60,750 nt of DNA from CALBRZ01 sp964511065 (GTDB lineage Bacteria; Planctomycetota; Planctomycetia; Pirellulales; S012-138): the NCBI GenBank assembly GCA_964511065.1, contig CAZEEG010000020.1, positions 1-60,750 of the forward strand, given 5' to 3'. Shown here piece by piece: positions 53,094 through 60,750 of this stretch. Position numbers and translations under genes: made by a program. The notes under the pieces are model-generated. The model worked only from the letters and a program-made list of their open reading frames with translations. It was not told where the DNA came from and ran no database searches. Numbering within the stretch: the stretch's first letter is position 1; each line of letters starts with the position of its first letter.

Positions 53094-53723
53094 TCACACC
53101 CACTGGCCGCTATGGATCAGTCGCTCCAGCGGACCGATCAATTGCCGCATGGCACGCCCGCGGTGACTGAGAAAGCGTTTCACGGTGTTTCCCAGTTGGC
53201 CAAAGGTTTGGTGGTATTCTGGAACCTCGAACAGCGGATCGTATCCGAATCCGCCTGAGCCGCGCGCGTCGAACACAATCCGGCCATGGCAGGTTCCCTC
53301 GCTTTCGGCCCTGATTTCTCCCCGAGGATCAGCCAACGCGGCATGGCATATATAGTGAGCGCCGCGCTTCTCCAGCGGCACGCCGGCGAGCTGCTCCAGG
53401 AGTAGCCGGTTGTTGCCGTCGTCGGTGGCGTTGGGCCCGGCAAATCGCGCCGAGTATACCCCCGGCCGACCGTCCAGCGCATCCACGCTAAGCCCGCTGT
53501 CCTCGGCCAGTACCCAATGCCCCAGGTGTCGGGCCTGCTCGGCGGCTTTCTTGCGGGCATTTTCGGCAAAGGTGTGGCCGTTCTCATCCACATCGAGCGC
53601 ATTGTCGAAATCGTCCAGCGTAAGCAGCGTCAGGCCCAGGTTGAGTGGAGCCAGCAGGTCCCACAATTCGTCGCGCTTCTTGCGGTTGTGTGTGCCAAGA
53701 ACGAGCACGGGAGAATCGGCCAT
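53094..53723 (-). CDS. rdgB: XTP/dITP diphosphatase (HAM1/RdgB family)
   Basis: ATG 53723 begins MADSPVLVLGTHNRKKRDEL, the family N-terminus, giving 209 residues. Upstream in-frame sequence is not conserved. Motifs are THNRKK (substrate binding), LAEDSGLSVDALDGRPGVYS (catalytic Asp) and GFGYDPLFEVPEY. The enzyme removes pyrophosphate from ITP, dITP and XTP, which keeps deaminated purines out of DNA and RNA. It stands alone. Confidence 0.94.
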   Translation of the reverse strand: MADSPVLVLGTHNRKKRDELWDLLAPLNLGLTLLTLDDFDNALDVDENGHTFAENARKKAAEQARHLGHWVLAEDSGLSVDALDGRPGVYSARFAGPNATDDGNNRLLLEQLAGVPLEKRGAHYICHAALADPRGEIRAESEGTCHGRIVFDARGSGGFGYDPLFEVPEYHQTFGQLGNTVKRFLSHRGRAMRQLIGPLERLIHSGQWV

Positions 53724-54220
53724 GAGGGTTGCCTTCACTGCGGCACGGAAATGGATGCGAGGAGGATTCCAGAGGGCATTTTCTCCATCGTGGCCACACG
53801 TGCAACCGGGCACGTAGCGCGAGAGCCAGGGCAGGGGGCGCTCTACAACAGCCAGACAAGCCACCGAGGCGCGGCTACGAAGCACGAGGAGCGGGGTAGG
53901 GCAGGGGAGCCTCGCGCCCCCCACACACTGGGGATGCCGAGCAGCTATTGCTTGCGGCTGGCAGCCTAACGGCTTACGATCAGAGAAGCCTATTAGGTTA
54001 TCCCGCCTGGACCGCGAGTGAACCCTTTGCGGCCCAAGCCGCCCTTTTGGATTTGGCCGGGCGGAGGAGCCGAACCTGCCCATGGGCCGCTCTTGCAGGA
54101 CCGGTGCCAAGGCCTCCCGCGAGCGAGCTGCCCGAATTGCCCGCCTCCCCTTGCGGCACTTCTCCGGCAAACCGGGGAAGCGTAGCCGCGGCCTCGTATG
54201 AACGAAGGGAAAACTTCTGA
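53724..54220. other. divergent intergenic region
   Basis: A 497-bp spacer between rdgB (minus) and the EboD-like gene (plus). It contains two GGGCAGGGG-type tracts (about 53829-53839 and 53899-53908). No gene is supported. Confidence 0.35.
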
Positions 54221-55405
54221 ATGTCTGACGCGATCCAGCCCCACGTCGATATCCCATTCTCGGTTCCGTTCACGCATCGGCTGCGATTTACGGCCGACGT
54301 GCTGGGCCGCGACGACGAGGTGCTGCTCAAACTGCTCGAAGCGTCGCCCGGCGAGGCAGCCCGGGTGCAATTCTGGCTGGACGAAGGCGTCGTGTCGGCC
54401 ATGCCGGAACTTCCCGAAAAGGTCGCAGCGTTTGCCGCCCGGCATCCAGATCGGGTGGCCCAGGCCGGCAACGTGCAGTTGGTGCCCGGCGGCGAGGCGA
54501 TCAAGAACGACATCCACATCCTGGAACGGATGTTGAAGGTCATCAATCACCACAACCTCGACCGTCGCAGTTATATCGTGGTGATCGGCGGGGGGGCGGT
54601 GCTGGATGCCGTGGGTTTTGCCGCGGCGATTGCCCATCGCGGCATTCGGCTGATCCGCTTGCCGACAACCACGCTCGGCCAGGCAGACTCGGGCGTGGGC
54701 GTCAAGAACGGCGTGAATCTGTTCCGCAAGAAGAACTGGCTGGGGGCGTTTGCCGTACCTTGGGCGGTGGTGAACGACGAGGCCCTGCTGGACACGCTCA
54801 GCCACCGCGATTTCCTTTGCGGCTTCTCCGAGGCAGTGAAGGTTTCGCTGCTGAAAGATCCGAACATGTTCCACCAGTTGTGCCAACATGCGCCGCGCAT
54901 CCGCCAGCGCGATATGGCCGCCGCGGGGCCGATGATCCGCGCATCGGCCACCTGGCATTTACGGCACATCACCCAGGGCGGCGATCCATTTGAAATGCTG
55001 GAGGCCCGGCCGCTGGATTACGGCCACTGGTCAGCCCACAAGCTGGAACCCATGACCGATTTCGAACTGCGGCACGGCGAAGCCGTTTCGATCGGTGTGG
55101 CGATTGATACGGTTTACTCCTCGCTCAAGTTCGGTTTCCCCAAGGCCGATGCCCGCCGCGTACTGCGCTGCCTGGCCGACTTGGGTCTGCCGCTGGATCA
55201 CCCGCTGCTGGCCGAGACCAAGACCCTGTTCGAAGGCCTGGAAGAGTTCAGGCAGCACCTGGGCGGACGCCTCACGTTGACCATGCTCCGGGCGATCGGC
55301 CAACCGTTTGAAGTTCATGAAGTGGACGCCCCTGCCATGCAGCGGGCGATCACCCTGGTGCGCGAGTTCGTCCACGCCGCCGGTGAAGAAGTCAGCGTTG
55401 GGTAA
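54221..55405 (+). CDS. sugar-phosphate cyclase related to 3-dehydroquinate synthase (EboD-like)
   Basis: A 394-residue member of the dehydroquinate-synthase-like superfamily. NAD-binding and metal motifs are present: VVIGGGAVLDAVGFAAA, RLPTTTLGQADSGVGVKNGVN, then SEAVKVSLLKD, and His ligands in DYGHWSAHKLE and LRHGEAVSIG. The N-terminus (PFSVPFTHRLRFTADVL) and the SGVGVKNGVN sequence look more like EboD of the eboABCDEF cluster than like housekeeping AroB. EboD makes an unidentified cyclised sugar. No other ebo gene (UbiA, TIM-barrel hydrolase, isomerase) is adjacent, and no aro gene either. True AroB activity is still possible. Confidence 0.85.
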   Translation: MSDAIQPHVDIPFSVPFTHRLRFTADVLGRDDEVLLKLLEASPGEAARVQFWLDEGVVSAMPELPEKVAAFAARHPDRVAQAGNVQLVPGGEAIKNDIHILERMLKVINHHNLDRRSYIVVIGGGAVLDAVGFAAAIAHRGIRLIRLPTTTLGQADSGVGVKNGVNLFRKKNWLGAFAVPWAVVNDEALLDTLSHRDFLCGFSEAVKVSLLKDPNMFHQLCQHAPRIRQRDMAAAGPMIRASATWHLRHITQGGDPFEMLEARPLDYGHWSAHKLEPMTDFELRHGEAVSIGVAIDTVYSSLKFGFPKADARRVLRCLADLGLPLDHPLLAETKTLFEGLEEFRQHLGGRLTLTMLRAIGQPFEVHEVDAPAMQRAITLVREFVHAAGEEVSVG

Positions 55406-55513
55406 CGCGTTACCAGTCGGAAGCCAGGCCACAGGGGAGGGCAGGGCAGGGGAGAGGTCGTCCCCTTTGCTCCCCTAAAAGCGCATAGCTCACACCTTAC
55501 CCCGCATTGCCCC

Positions 55514-56134
55514 GTGACTCGCATCTTCCCCACGCTGGCGTTGTTTGCCTTAACGTTTGTGGCAGTGGCCACGGTGCTGGGGCTCACGGTGGATACCTCG
55601 GACCTCTCCGACGAGGCCGCCCGCAATTGGAAACGCCTGCACATGCTGGCCGGCATCCTGGCGGCCATCGCCGTGATGCTGGTCAACGGCATCGTGATCA
55701 CGTACTTCATCGGCACAAGCCGCTGGTGCCGCGAAGTGGTCGAAGCCTACGAGTTGGATCCCGCGTTTGCCCGGCGCAGCGCGGCCCTGAAAAGCCGTGT
55801 CTTTCCGGTCACGCTGGCGGCGATGCTGGTGGTGGTCGGGATGGTGGCCTTAGGCGGCGCGGCCGATACCGCCAGGGCCTTGCCTCCGCCGCCGGCGGAC
55901 TTCACCTGGGCCGACATTCATCTGCTGGGCACCCTGCTGGGCGCGGCGTTCTTTGTCTGGGTGAACTACCAACAATGGACGATCATCGCCGCCAACCAGC
56001 ACGTAATCGGCGACATTCTCGAAAAGGTTCGCGAGATCCGCATCGCCAAGGGGCTTGAGGTCGATGACCTGCCTGCCGGCCAGGCCCCGGTGTCAGCCGC
56101 GCCCCGCAAAGGTGAAACCAGCGCGGCGGATTAA
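55514..56134 (+). CDS. uncharacterised membrane protein
   Basis: GTG 55514 starts a 206-residue protein with about four helices: 5-25, 45-68, 97-116 and 130-150. The loop after the second has GTSRWCREVVEAYELD and the last helix is followed by NYQQWTIIAANQHVIGDI. The C-terminal 35 residues are polar. No family comes to mind. The upstream region carries a GGGCAGGGCAGGGG tract. It follows the EboD-like gene by 108 bp and may be transcribed with it. Confidence 0.75.
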   Translation: MTRIFPTLALFALTFVAVATVLGLTVDTSDLSDEAARNWKRLHMLAGILAAIAVMLVNGIVITYFIGTSRWCREVVEAYELDPAFARRSAALKSRVFPVTLAAMLVVVGMVALGGAADTARALPPPPADFTWADIHLLGTLLGAAFFVWVNYQQWTIIAANQHVIGDILEKVREIRIAKGLEVDDLPAGQAPVSAAPRKGETSAAD

Positions 56135-56273
56135 ACGCCAACCAAGCAGCGCTCAATCAGGCAGTATCCAAGCAAGCCGCGCTGTGTGGCCGCCTTCCCC
56201 ACGGTAATTACTCTCGCCCCCCGCAGCGGGCAATCGCTGCACCTTCCCTTGCATTGCTGGACGGACGACAGAC

Positions 56274-56723
56274 ATGCGTGCCGTGGTTCAACGTGTTTCC
56301 CAGGCATCGGTCACGGTGGCCGGCGAAGTGGTCGGACAGATCGGCCAGGGCTTTCTGGTGCTGCTGGGCGTGGCCGAAGGCGACGACGATCGCGACGCCG
56401 CCACGCTGGCGGAAAAGATCGTTGGCCTGCGCGTCTTCGAAGATGACGAAGGCAAAATGAACCGCAGCCTGACGGATGCCGACGGCGCCATGCTGGTCGT
56501 CAGCCAATTCACCCTACTGGGCGATTGCCGCAAGGGACGCCGCCCGAGCTTCGTCGCCGCAGCACCGCCCGAGCTGGCACAGCGCCTCTACGAAACGTTC
56601 GTCGAGCACGTCAGGTCCGCGGGCGTGGAAGTCGCCACCGGCCGGTTTCGGGAACACATGGACGTAGCCCTGGTCAACGACGGCCCGGTGACGCTGCTGC
56701 TGGATAGCCGCAAGCTGTTCTGA
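56274..56723 (+). CDS. dtd: D-aminoacyl-tRNA deacylase
   Basis: A 149-residue protein of full family length. It removes D-amino acids wrongly attached to tRNA. Family motifs are MRAVVQRVSQASVTV at the start, the active-site SQFTLLGDCRKGRRPSF, and the cross-subunit NDGPVTLLLDS at the end (the Gly-cisPro region of DTD). It converges on the YdjM-like gene. Confidence 0.95.
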   Translation: MRAVVQRVSQASVTVAGEVVGQIGQGFLVLLGVAEGDDDRDAATLAEKIVGLRVFEDDEGKMNRSLTDADGAMLVVSQFTLLGDCRKGRRPSFVAAAPPELAQRLYETFVEHVRSAGVEVATGRFREHMDVALVNDGPVTLLLDSRKLF

Positions 56724-56761
56724 ACATCGCTTGCGCTGCTTGTCCGCGCTTCATCCATGCA

Positions 56762-58064
56762 TCAATAGCGGCCATGATCGTATCCGCCGGACTGGCGGNN
56801 NNNNNNNNNNNNNNNNNNNNNNNNNNNNNNNNNNNNNNNNNNNNNNNNNNNNNNNNNNNNNNNNNNNNNNNNNNNNNNNNNNNNNNNNNNNNNNNNNNGC
56901 CCCCTGTGGATAGGTGCCCTGCGGCTGGGTTCCGTACGGCTGGGCGTTATTTTGATAGCCGCCGTGTTGATAATCGCTGTTTTGATAGGCACCGTTTTGA
57001 TAGCCCCCATTTTGGTACTGGCTGTCCTGGTACGGGCCGCTGGGGTAGTTGCCGTTTTGATAGGCGCCCTGCTCACCTTGCCCCGTGAAATTGGCGGCCG
57101 GATAGCCATGGTATTGATGGCCGGGATCATAACCTGTGGCTGTCCACGTAGCCGGGTTCTCTTGGCCGCCGCTGGTCGGAGCGGGCGCATTGGGATAAGA
57201 CTGGGTTGCGGCTGATGGATTGGGGGCCGGCGGCGCATCGCCCCAGGGCACGGAGCCATCGTAGGCCGCACCCCGCGTTTCGATCCCCGGCGGTCGCAGC
57301 CACGTGCGCTGCCCCAGGTTGCTCCCGGCCGCTTCGCCGTGCTGAGAGGGTGCCTCGCTGGCCAGATTGGGCGGGCGGTCGGCCGAGCGGGTATCGGCGA
57401 TGCGGGGCTCACCGTGATGGTGCCAGTGTTCCATCCAATCGCCTTCGTAGAACACCACGTAGGTCAGCAAAGCCAGCTTGCCGAAGGTGGAGAAATTGCC
57501 CCAGAGCTTGGGCCCCCATAACTTGAGCGCCGTGCCGAACGATTTTTTCTTGCGCAGCCGCCCCCGGTACCAGTAGAGGCTGTAGAACTCGTCGAGGACC
57601 AGGTGCGACATAAAGCCAATGAACACGGCCACGGCTTTGAACAACCGCATGCTCATGTCTTCGCAGTCGCAGATCAGGTAAGTCAATTCGGCAAAGATCA
57701 CCGCGGCGGGGATGCTGTGAAACATGCCACGGTGGACGGTGTAATGCCGCAGAAACCAGCCAAATCCGAACCGGATGAAAACGTAGATCAACGCCCCGCA
57801 CAACACCATCATATCGGTGGTAAAGCCCCAGTGGCGGAAGCGGTCGATCAGCAGCATGGGCACCACCGCTGCGCCAAAAGCCAGGCTCTCGCGCAGCGGC
57901 ACGCCGTGGTTGCTGTCGATGTCGGGCAGCATGCCAGAGACACTGCATAGACCAGTCGCCAGCATGCACTGGTCCAGCGGCACGCCGAAACCGATAGCAG
58001 CGCCAGCCCCGTAGGCAACGCCCAACACGCTGCTGGTGGCAATGTGCGTCTTGAAATCGGCCAT
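56762..58064 (-). CDS. YdjM-like membrane metal-dependent hydrolase with Tyr/Gln/Asn/Gly-rich tail (gap inside)
   Basis: ATG 58064 (MADFKTHIATSSVLGVAYG) begins a LexA-regulated YdjM-type membrane hydrolase. The His/Asp motifs are FKTHIATS, PDIDSNHGVPLRE, HRGMFHSIPAA and SHLVLDEFYS, with about four helices in residues 1-200. A long disordered tail follows, with tandem YQNG-type repeats (YQNGNYPSGPYQDSQYQNGG). The gap 56799-56898 cuts this tail. After the gap the frame that keeps the composition ends SGGYDHGRY, stop at 56762. It is not the frame implied by a gap of exactly 100, so the gap length is wrong. Function of the family is unproven. Confidence 0.8.
56799..56898. other. assembly gap (100 N) inside a coding repeat
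   Basis: Exactly 100 N within the Tyr/Gln/Gly repeat tail of the YdjM-like gene. It presumably broke there because of the repeats. Confidence 0.99.
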
Positions 58065-58460
58065 GGCAGCCCTGCTTGGGGAAAACGCAAACCGCGCGGC
58101 AGCCTTTGCCAGCCCCCGCCAGCGCGGCGACCCAAACGGCAACGCGCATCCTTACCCATCGAATGGTATGCACGCTGGTCTGAAGTGGAAATGCACGCGG
58201 CCGCGATTCGCCCCCCCCGCGGCCCCGCCCTCGGCCGGGCAGCACGGCCAGCAGCGTCACCAGTGCCAGCAGCGCAGCCATGCCGCGGCGACTACCAGGC
58301 TGCCGGTGGCGGGCAAACCGTGCTGCCAGCGCTTGCATCGGGCCGACTGGCCTTCGAGGCTCCTGGCACCTTCGTTATACTCCGCGGCAGGGATGGTCCC
58401 GGCCTGAAGACCGGCTTCATCTCCCCCTGCCCTGATGTTGCCATGCTCGAGGAGCCCCTT

Positions 58461-59360
58461 GTGTACGACCTGTTCATGCTCATCGTACTGATAGGCTGCG
58501 TGCTGTTTGGTGCCTGGAAAGGCATGGCGTGGCAACTGGCATCGCTGGCGTCGCTGGTGGTGAGCTACCTGGTCGCCTTGCAGTTTGCCGATGCACTGGC
58601 CCCCATGATCGGCACGGAAGAACCGTGGAACCGGTTCGTCGCCATGTTCATCCTGTACATCGCCACCTCGGCCGCTATCTGGCTGGCCTTCCGCGTGGTG
58701 GCCGGCATCATCGACCGGGTTAAGCTCCGTGAGTTTGACCGCCAACTGGGAGCGCTGTTCGGCGGCATCAAAGGCGTACTGCTGTGCGTGGCCATCACCT
58801 TCTTTGCGGTGACGCTCAGCAGTTCGGCCCGCAGCGTGGTGCTGGCATCCAAGTCGGGCCATTACATCGGAGCGCTGCTCCACCGGGTCCACCCGCTCAT
58901 TCCCGAGGGCGTCCACGAAGTGCTGCACCCGCACTTTGAAGAGTTTGAGCGCAAGCTCAAACCCGATGGCACCCCGGATAACGATCACGAACATCGCTTT
59001 CCGGTTCCGCCGGTCGACACCGTGCAGGGTGGAGGAGTGCATAGCGGAGGAATGCACAGCGGGGGAACCCACAACGGCGACAACCCGTTTTACACCCAAG
59101 GGGCCAGCCCAACCAACGCCGGCGCCCCGAACAACCAACACCTCGATCGGGTATTGGATGGCCTGGAAACCGCCCGCCGGGTTTCCGAGGCCTTCCAGGG
59201 TTCAAGCGGCAGCACAACTCAAGCGAATCAGCCGCCCACCCAAATGGACCGCCTGAGCGAGAACCTTCGCTGGCTGGGAACGGTGACCGGCTTTGGCGGC
59301 GTTGAAGCGCTCGATCCGAGCGAAGCCCCGGCACCTCCCAACACCTCCACCAACCGCTGA
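58461..59360 (+). CDS. CvpA family membrane protein with Gly/His-rich tail
   Basis: GTG 58461 is favoured over ATG 58443 because GAGGAG (58449-58454) lies 6 bp before it and CvpA proteins start with a short 'YDLFML' sequence. The 299-residue product has four helices (about 3-160) with KGMAWQLASLASLVVSYLVA, then a polar tail. The tail includes VHSGGMHSGGTHNGDN (about 190-210), a small Gly/His repeat. CvpA is involved in colicin V export and envelope homeostasis in proteobacteria; its role in planctomycetes is unknown. The leader carries CTCCCCCTGCCCTG. Confidence 0.82.
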   Translation: MYDLFMLIVLIGCVLFGAWKGMAWQLASLASLVVSYLVALQFADALAPMIGTEEPWNRFVAMFILYIATSAAIWLAFRVVAGIIDRVKLREFDRQLGALFGGIKGVLLCVAITFFAVTLSSSARSVVLASKSGHYIGALLHRVHPLIPEGVHEVLHPHFEEFERKLKPDGTPDNDHEHRFPVPPVDTVQGGGVHSGGMHSGGTHNGDNPFYTQGASPTNAGAPNNQHLDRVLDGLETARRVSEAFQGSSGSTTQANQPPTQMDRLSENLRWLGTVTGFGGVEALDPSEAPAPPNTSTNR

Positions 59361-59956
59361 TCGGCCGCACAGCGCCGAGATCCAAAGAACAGGGGGAACG
59401 CTGCGCATGCGTGCGCCCAGCGACCGGGCCTGGCCAACGGGCAAACGCCGCGGAGCAGGGGGCGACTCAGCGGCAAAGCAGCACGCTGGCCGCCGCTCAA
59501 ATTGCTCCTCACTGACACGTCAGACTGGGATTGGATGCGTCGGGCTGTCGAGCCACGCGGCAGTCGCTGCCAGGCGGGACCGAGATTCAAAAACTCCGGT
59601 TTTCCCGCGGTTTTCGCCACCCCAGAACCGAACATAACCGACATTATCGGACGTTGGGCATCGGTTTGAATTGGGCTGCTGTATCCCGGCATGCCCGCCT
59701 CTCACCCCGCACGCGGCGAACCCATCTCGCAGCCATTCGCAAGGCCGCTGGCTCTGGTCGTTCGCCGTGACGTTGCATGCGGCCGCTGAGCATCCAAGGC
59801 TCGCAATCGCCGCTTCACGGTCGTACGTTCCCAAGTGCACGTTCGCTCCACCCGAGCGAGGTCGCTGCATACAATGAACGAAGCGCTAGCGGTGGCTTCC
59901 GCACGCTCACCAGGCAGCCGCCGTCCAACCCGATTGCGGTTCCAAATAAGACGTAA
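59361..59956. other. gene-free spacer
   Basis: A 596-bp region between cvpA and the Uma2 gene. I see no gene, tandem repeat or convincing promoter. The stretch 59620-59670 is a little less GC-rich and may contain a promoter. Confidence 0.35.
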
Positions 59957-59962
59957 ATGGTC

Positions 59963-60507
59963 ATGGCCACCACAACACCCAAAGTCACCGCGGCCGAGCT
60001 TTGGCAGCAACGACGGCCGGGACGCTGGGAACTGATCCGCGGGAGGCGCGCACAATGTCTCCGGAAGGTTCCCGGCATGGCGATGTGACCGCTGAGATTT
60101 CCGCCCGGCTCCGTGTCTTTGCCCAGGATCATCGGTTGGGGAGCGTACTCGCCGCGGAAACCGGATTCTTGATCGCGCGCGATCGTGATACCGTCCTGGC
60201 GCCGGATGTCTCGTTCATCGCCCAAAGCCGACTGGGAAGCCAATTGCCCGACGGCTTCTTTCCGGGGCCGCCCGATCTGGCCGTCGAAGTTCTCTCGCCT
60301 GGCGTGCGGGCCAGCCAAGTGGCCGAGAAGATCGAAATGTGGCTCACGTGCGGCTGCCACAAAGTCTGGGTGGTCGATCCCCGCCGTCAACGGGCCAGCA
60401 TGCATCGCCTGGTCGATGGCAAAGTGGCTTGTGTCGAAACCGATCTGCTGGCCAACGAAACATTGCTGCCTGGATTCCGGCTCCCGCTGAGCGAGCTTTT
60501 TGCCTAA
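59963..60507 (+). pseudogene. Uma2-family nuclease-like gene with an apparent 1-base frameshift
   Basis: The N-terminus is encoded from ATG 59963 (MATTTPKVTAAELWQQRRPG, then RWELIRG) in one frame. The rest continues in another frame from about 60044 (EARTMSPEGSRHGDVTAEI...) to TAA 60505-60507. Adding one G to the GGG at 60041-60043 restores a continuous Uma2 protein of about 181 residues, with RWELIRGEARTMSPEGSRHG joined as in the family. The PD-(D/E)XK-like motifs PDVSFIA, LAVEVLSP and EKIEMWLTCGC-VWVVDP are all present downstream. It is either a sequencing error in a G-run or a recent mutation; a shortened product from ATG 60055 would lack the first 30 residues. Uma2 proteins are restriction-endonuclease-like and widely expanded in planctomycetes and cyanobacteria, with no proven role. 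Confidence 0.85.
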
Positions 60508-60539
60508 GCCAATCGGGCCAGGCAGCGAGGGGGGGGCGG

Positions 60540-60750
60540 CTACTCGCTGTGCCCGTTGGCAGCAAAGGCCAACTCGGCGGCATCGCCTTCCAGGAACGGT
60601 CCCATGCGGCGGAACTTTTCGTACCGGGCTTGAACCAGCTCGTCGACGGGCATGGCCAGCAGTTCGCGGAGGCGGCGGACCAGATACATCTTGATGGCGT
60701 TGGCCATTTGATGGTGGTCGCGATGAGCACCGCCCAGCGGCTCCTCGATC
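60540..60750 (-). CDS. accA: acetyl-CoA carboxylase carboxyltransferase subunit alpha, C-terminal part
   Basis: The complement of the window end is open to the edge and ends at TAG 60540-60542. It reads EEPLGGAHRDHHQMANAIK, then LRELLAMPVDELVQARYEKF and RRMGPF, the usual C-terminus of AccA (EPLGGAHRD...RYEKFRRMG). The protein transfers the carboxyl group from biotin to acetyl-CoA to make malonyl-CoA. Only about 70 residues are in the window; the rest lies beyond it. Confidence 0.92.
   Translation of the reverse strand, partial: IEEPLGGAHRDHHQMANAIKMYLVRRLRELLAMPVDELVQARYEKFRRMGPFLEGDAAELAFAANGHSE

Noticed and set aside
53724..54257. N-terminal extension of rdgB up to 54257
   Set aside because: The frame is open, but the HAM1 fold starts exactly at ATG 53723 and the extension is Arg/Pro-rich without conservation.
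1..60750. CRISPR array or mobile element
   Set aside because: No array of direct repeats with unique spacers of CRISPR length, no cas gene, and no transposase, integrase or phage gene is visible. The hairpin units at 27 kb are diverged and have no spacer pattern.

Overview
The window looks like a GC-rich chromosomal segment of a planctomycete, most likely order Pirellulales (inference from gene content). It carries two DUF1501 proteins, one paired with DUF1800. It also has a DUF1559 protein with a prepilin-type leader, a DUF6807/PmoA-like protein, a Cys-rich secreted protein, a Uma2-type gene, and two proteins with an N-terminal zinc ribbon, a Pro/Gly-rich linker and one membrane helix. There is no transposase, integrase, phage gene or CRISPR array. 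Three runs of exactly 100 N mark scaffold joins in a draft assembly.

Layout. 1-4 kb: the end of an unknown gene, then an RND/MMPL exporter overlapping dihydroorotase by 4 bp. 4-9 kb: DUF481 outer-membrane protein, secreted beta-propeller lactonase, a 19-bp minisatellite around a gap, a small HicB-like protein, a TlpA-like thioredoxin lipoprotein and ribH with a 101-bp tandem duplication at its 3' end. 9-16 kb (minus strand): an ABC ATPase with a large membrane partner, DUF4198, DUF1559 and a Cys-rich secreted protein. 16.8-25 kb: a 1184-aa zinc-ribbon/WD40-like protein, the DUF1800-DUF1501 pair and a flippase. 25-28.5 kb: a WYL regulator, a gene-free repeat island and an OmpA-type lipoprotein. 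28.5-39 kb: mainly single metabolic and regulatory genes (MFS, receiver-only regulator, GDPD, zinc alcohol dehydrogenase, RlmI-like methyltransferase, zinc-ribbon protein, DUF6807, SorA-like Mo enzyme, Ser/Thr kinase).

39.8-46.1 kb holds the most clearly functional cluster: phoH, a PgpH-type 7TM-HD phosphohydrolase, ybeY, a CorC/CNNM transporter and a NUDIX hydrolase, all on the plus strand. It links rRNA maturation and RNA metabolism with probable cyclic-dinucleotide turnover. 46.4-60.7 kb: an ArnT-like glycosyltransferase, tRNA-His with a terminator, a DUF1501 gene behind a near-consensus sigma70 promoter, a gluzincin lipoprotein, an EEP phosphatase, rdgB, an EboD-like sugar-phosphate cyclase, dtd, a YdjM-like membrane hydrolase interrupted by a gap, cvpA, a frameshifted Uma2 gene and the C-terminus of accA.

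I see no complete unknown defence or mobile system. The least explained material is non-coding. It comprises a dispersed repeat of about 105 bp in three intergenic copies, a CACGGC-N7-GCCGTG hairpin family arrayed in the 27 kb island, recurrent C-rich CCCCTGCCCT tracts in front of several start codons, and a structured leader before ybeY.
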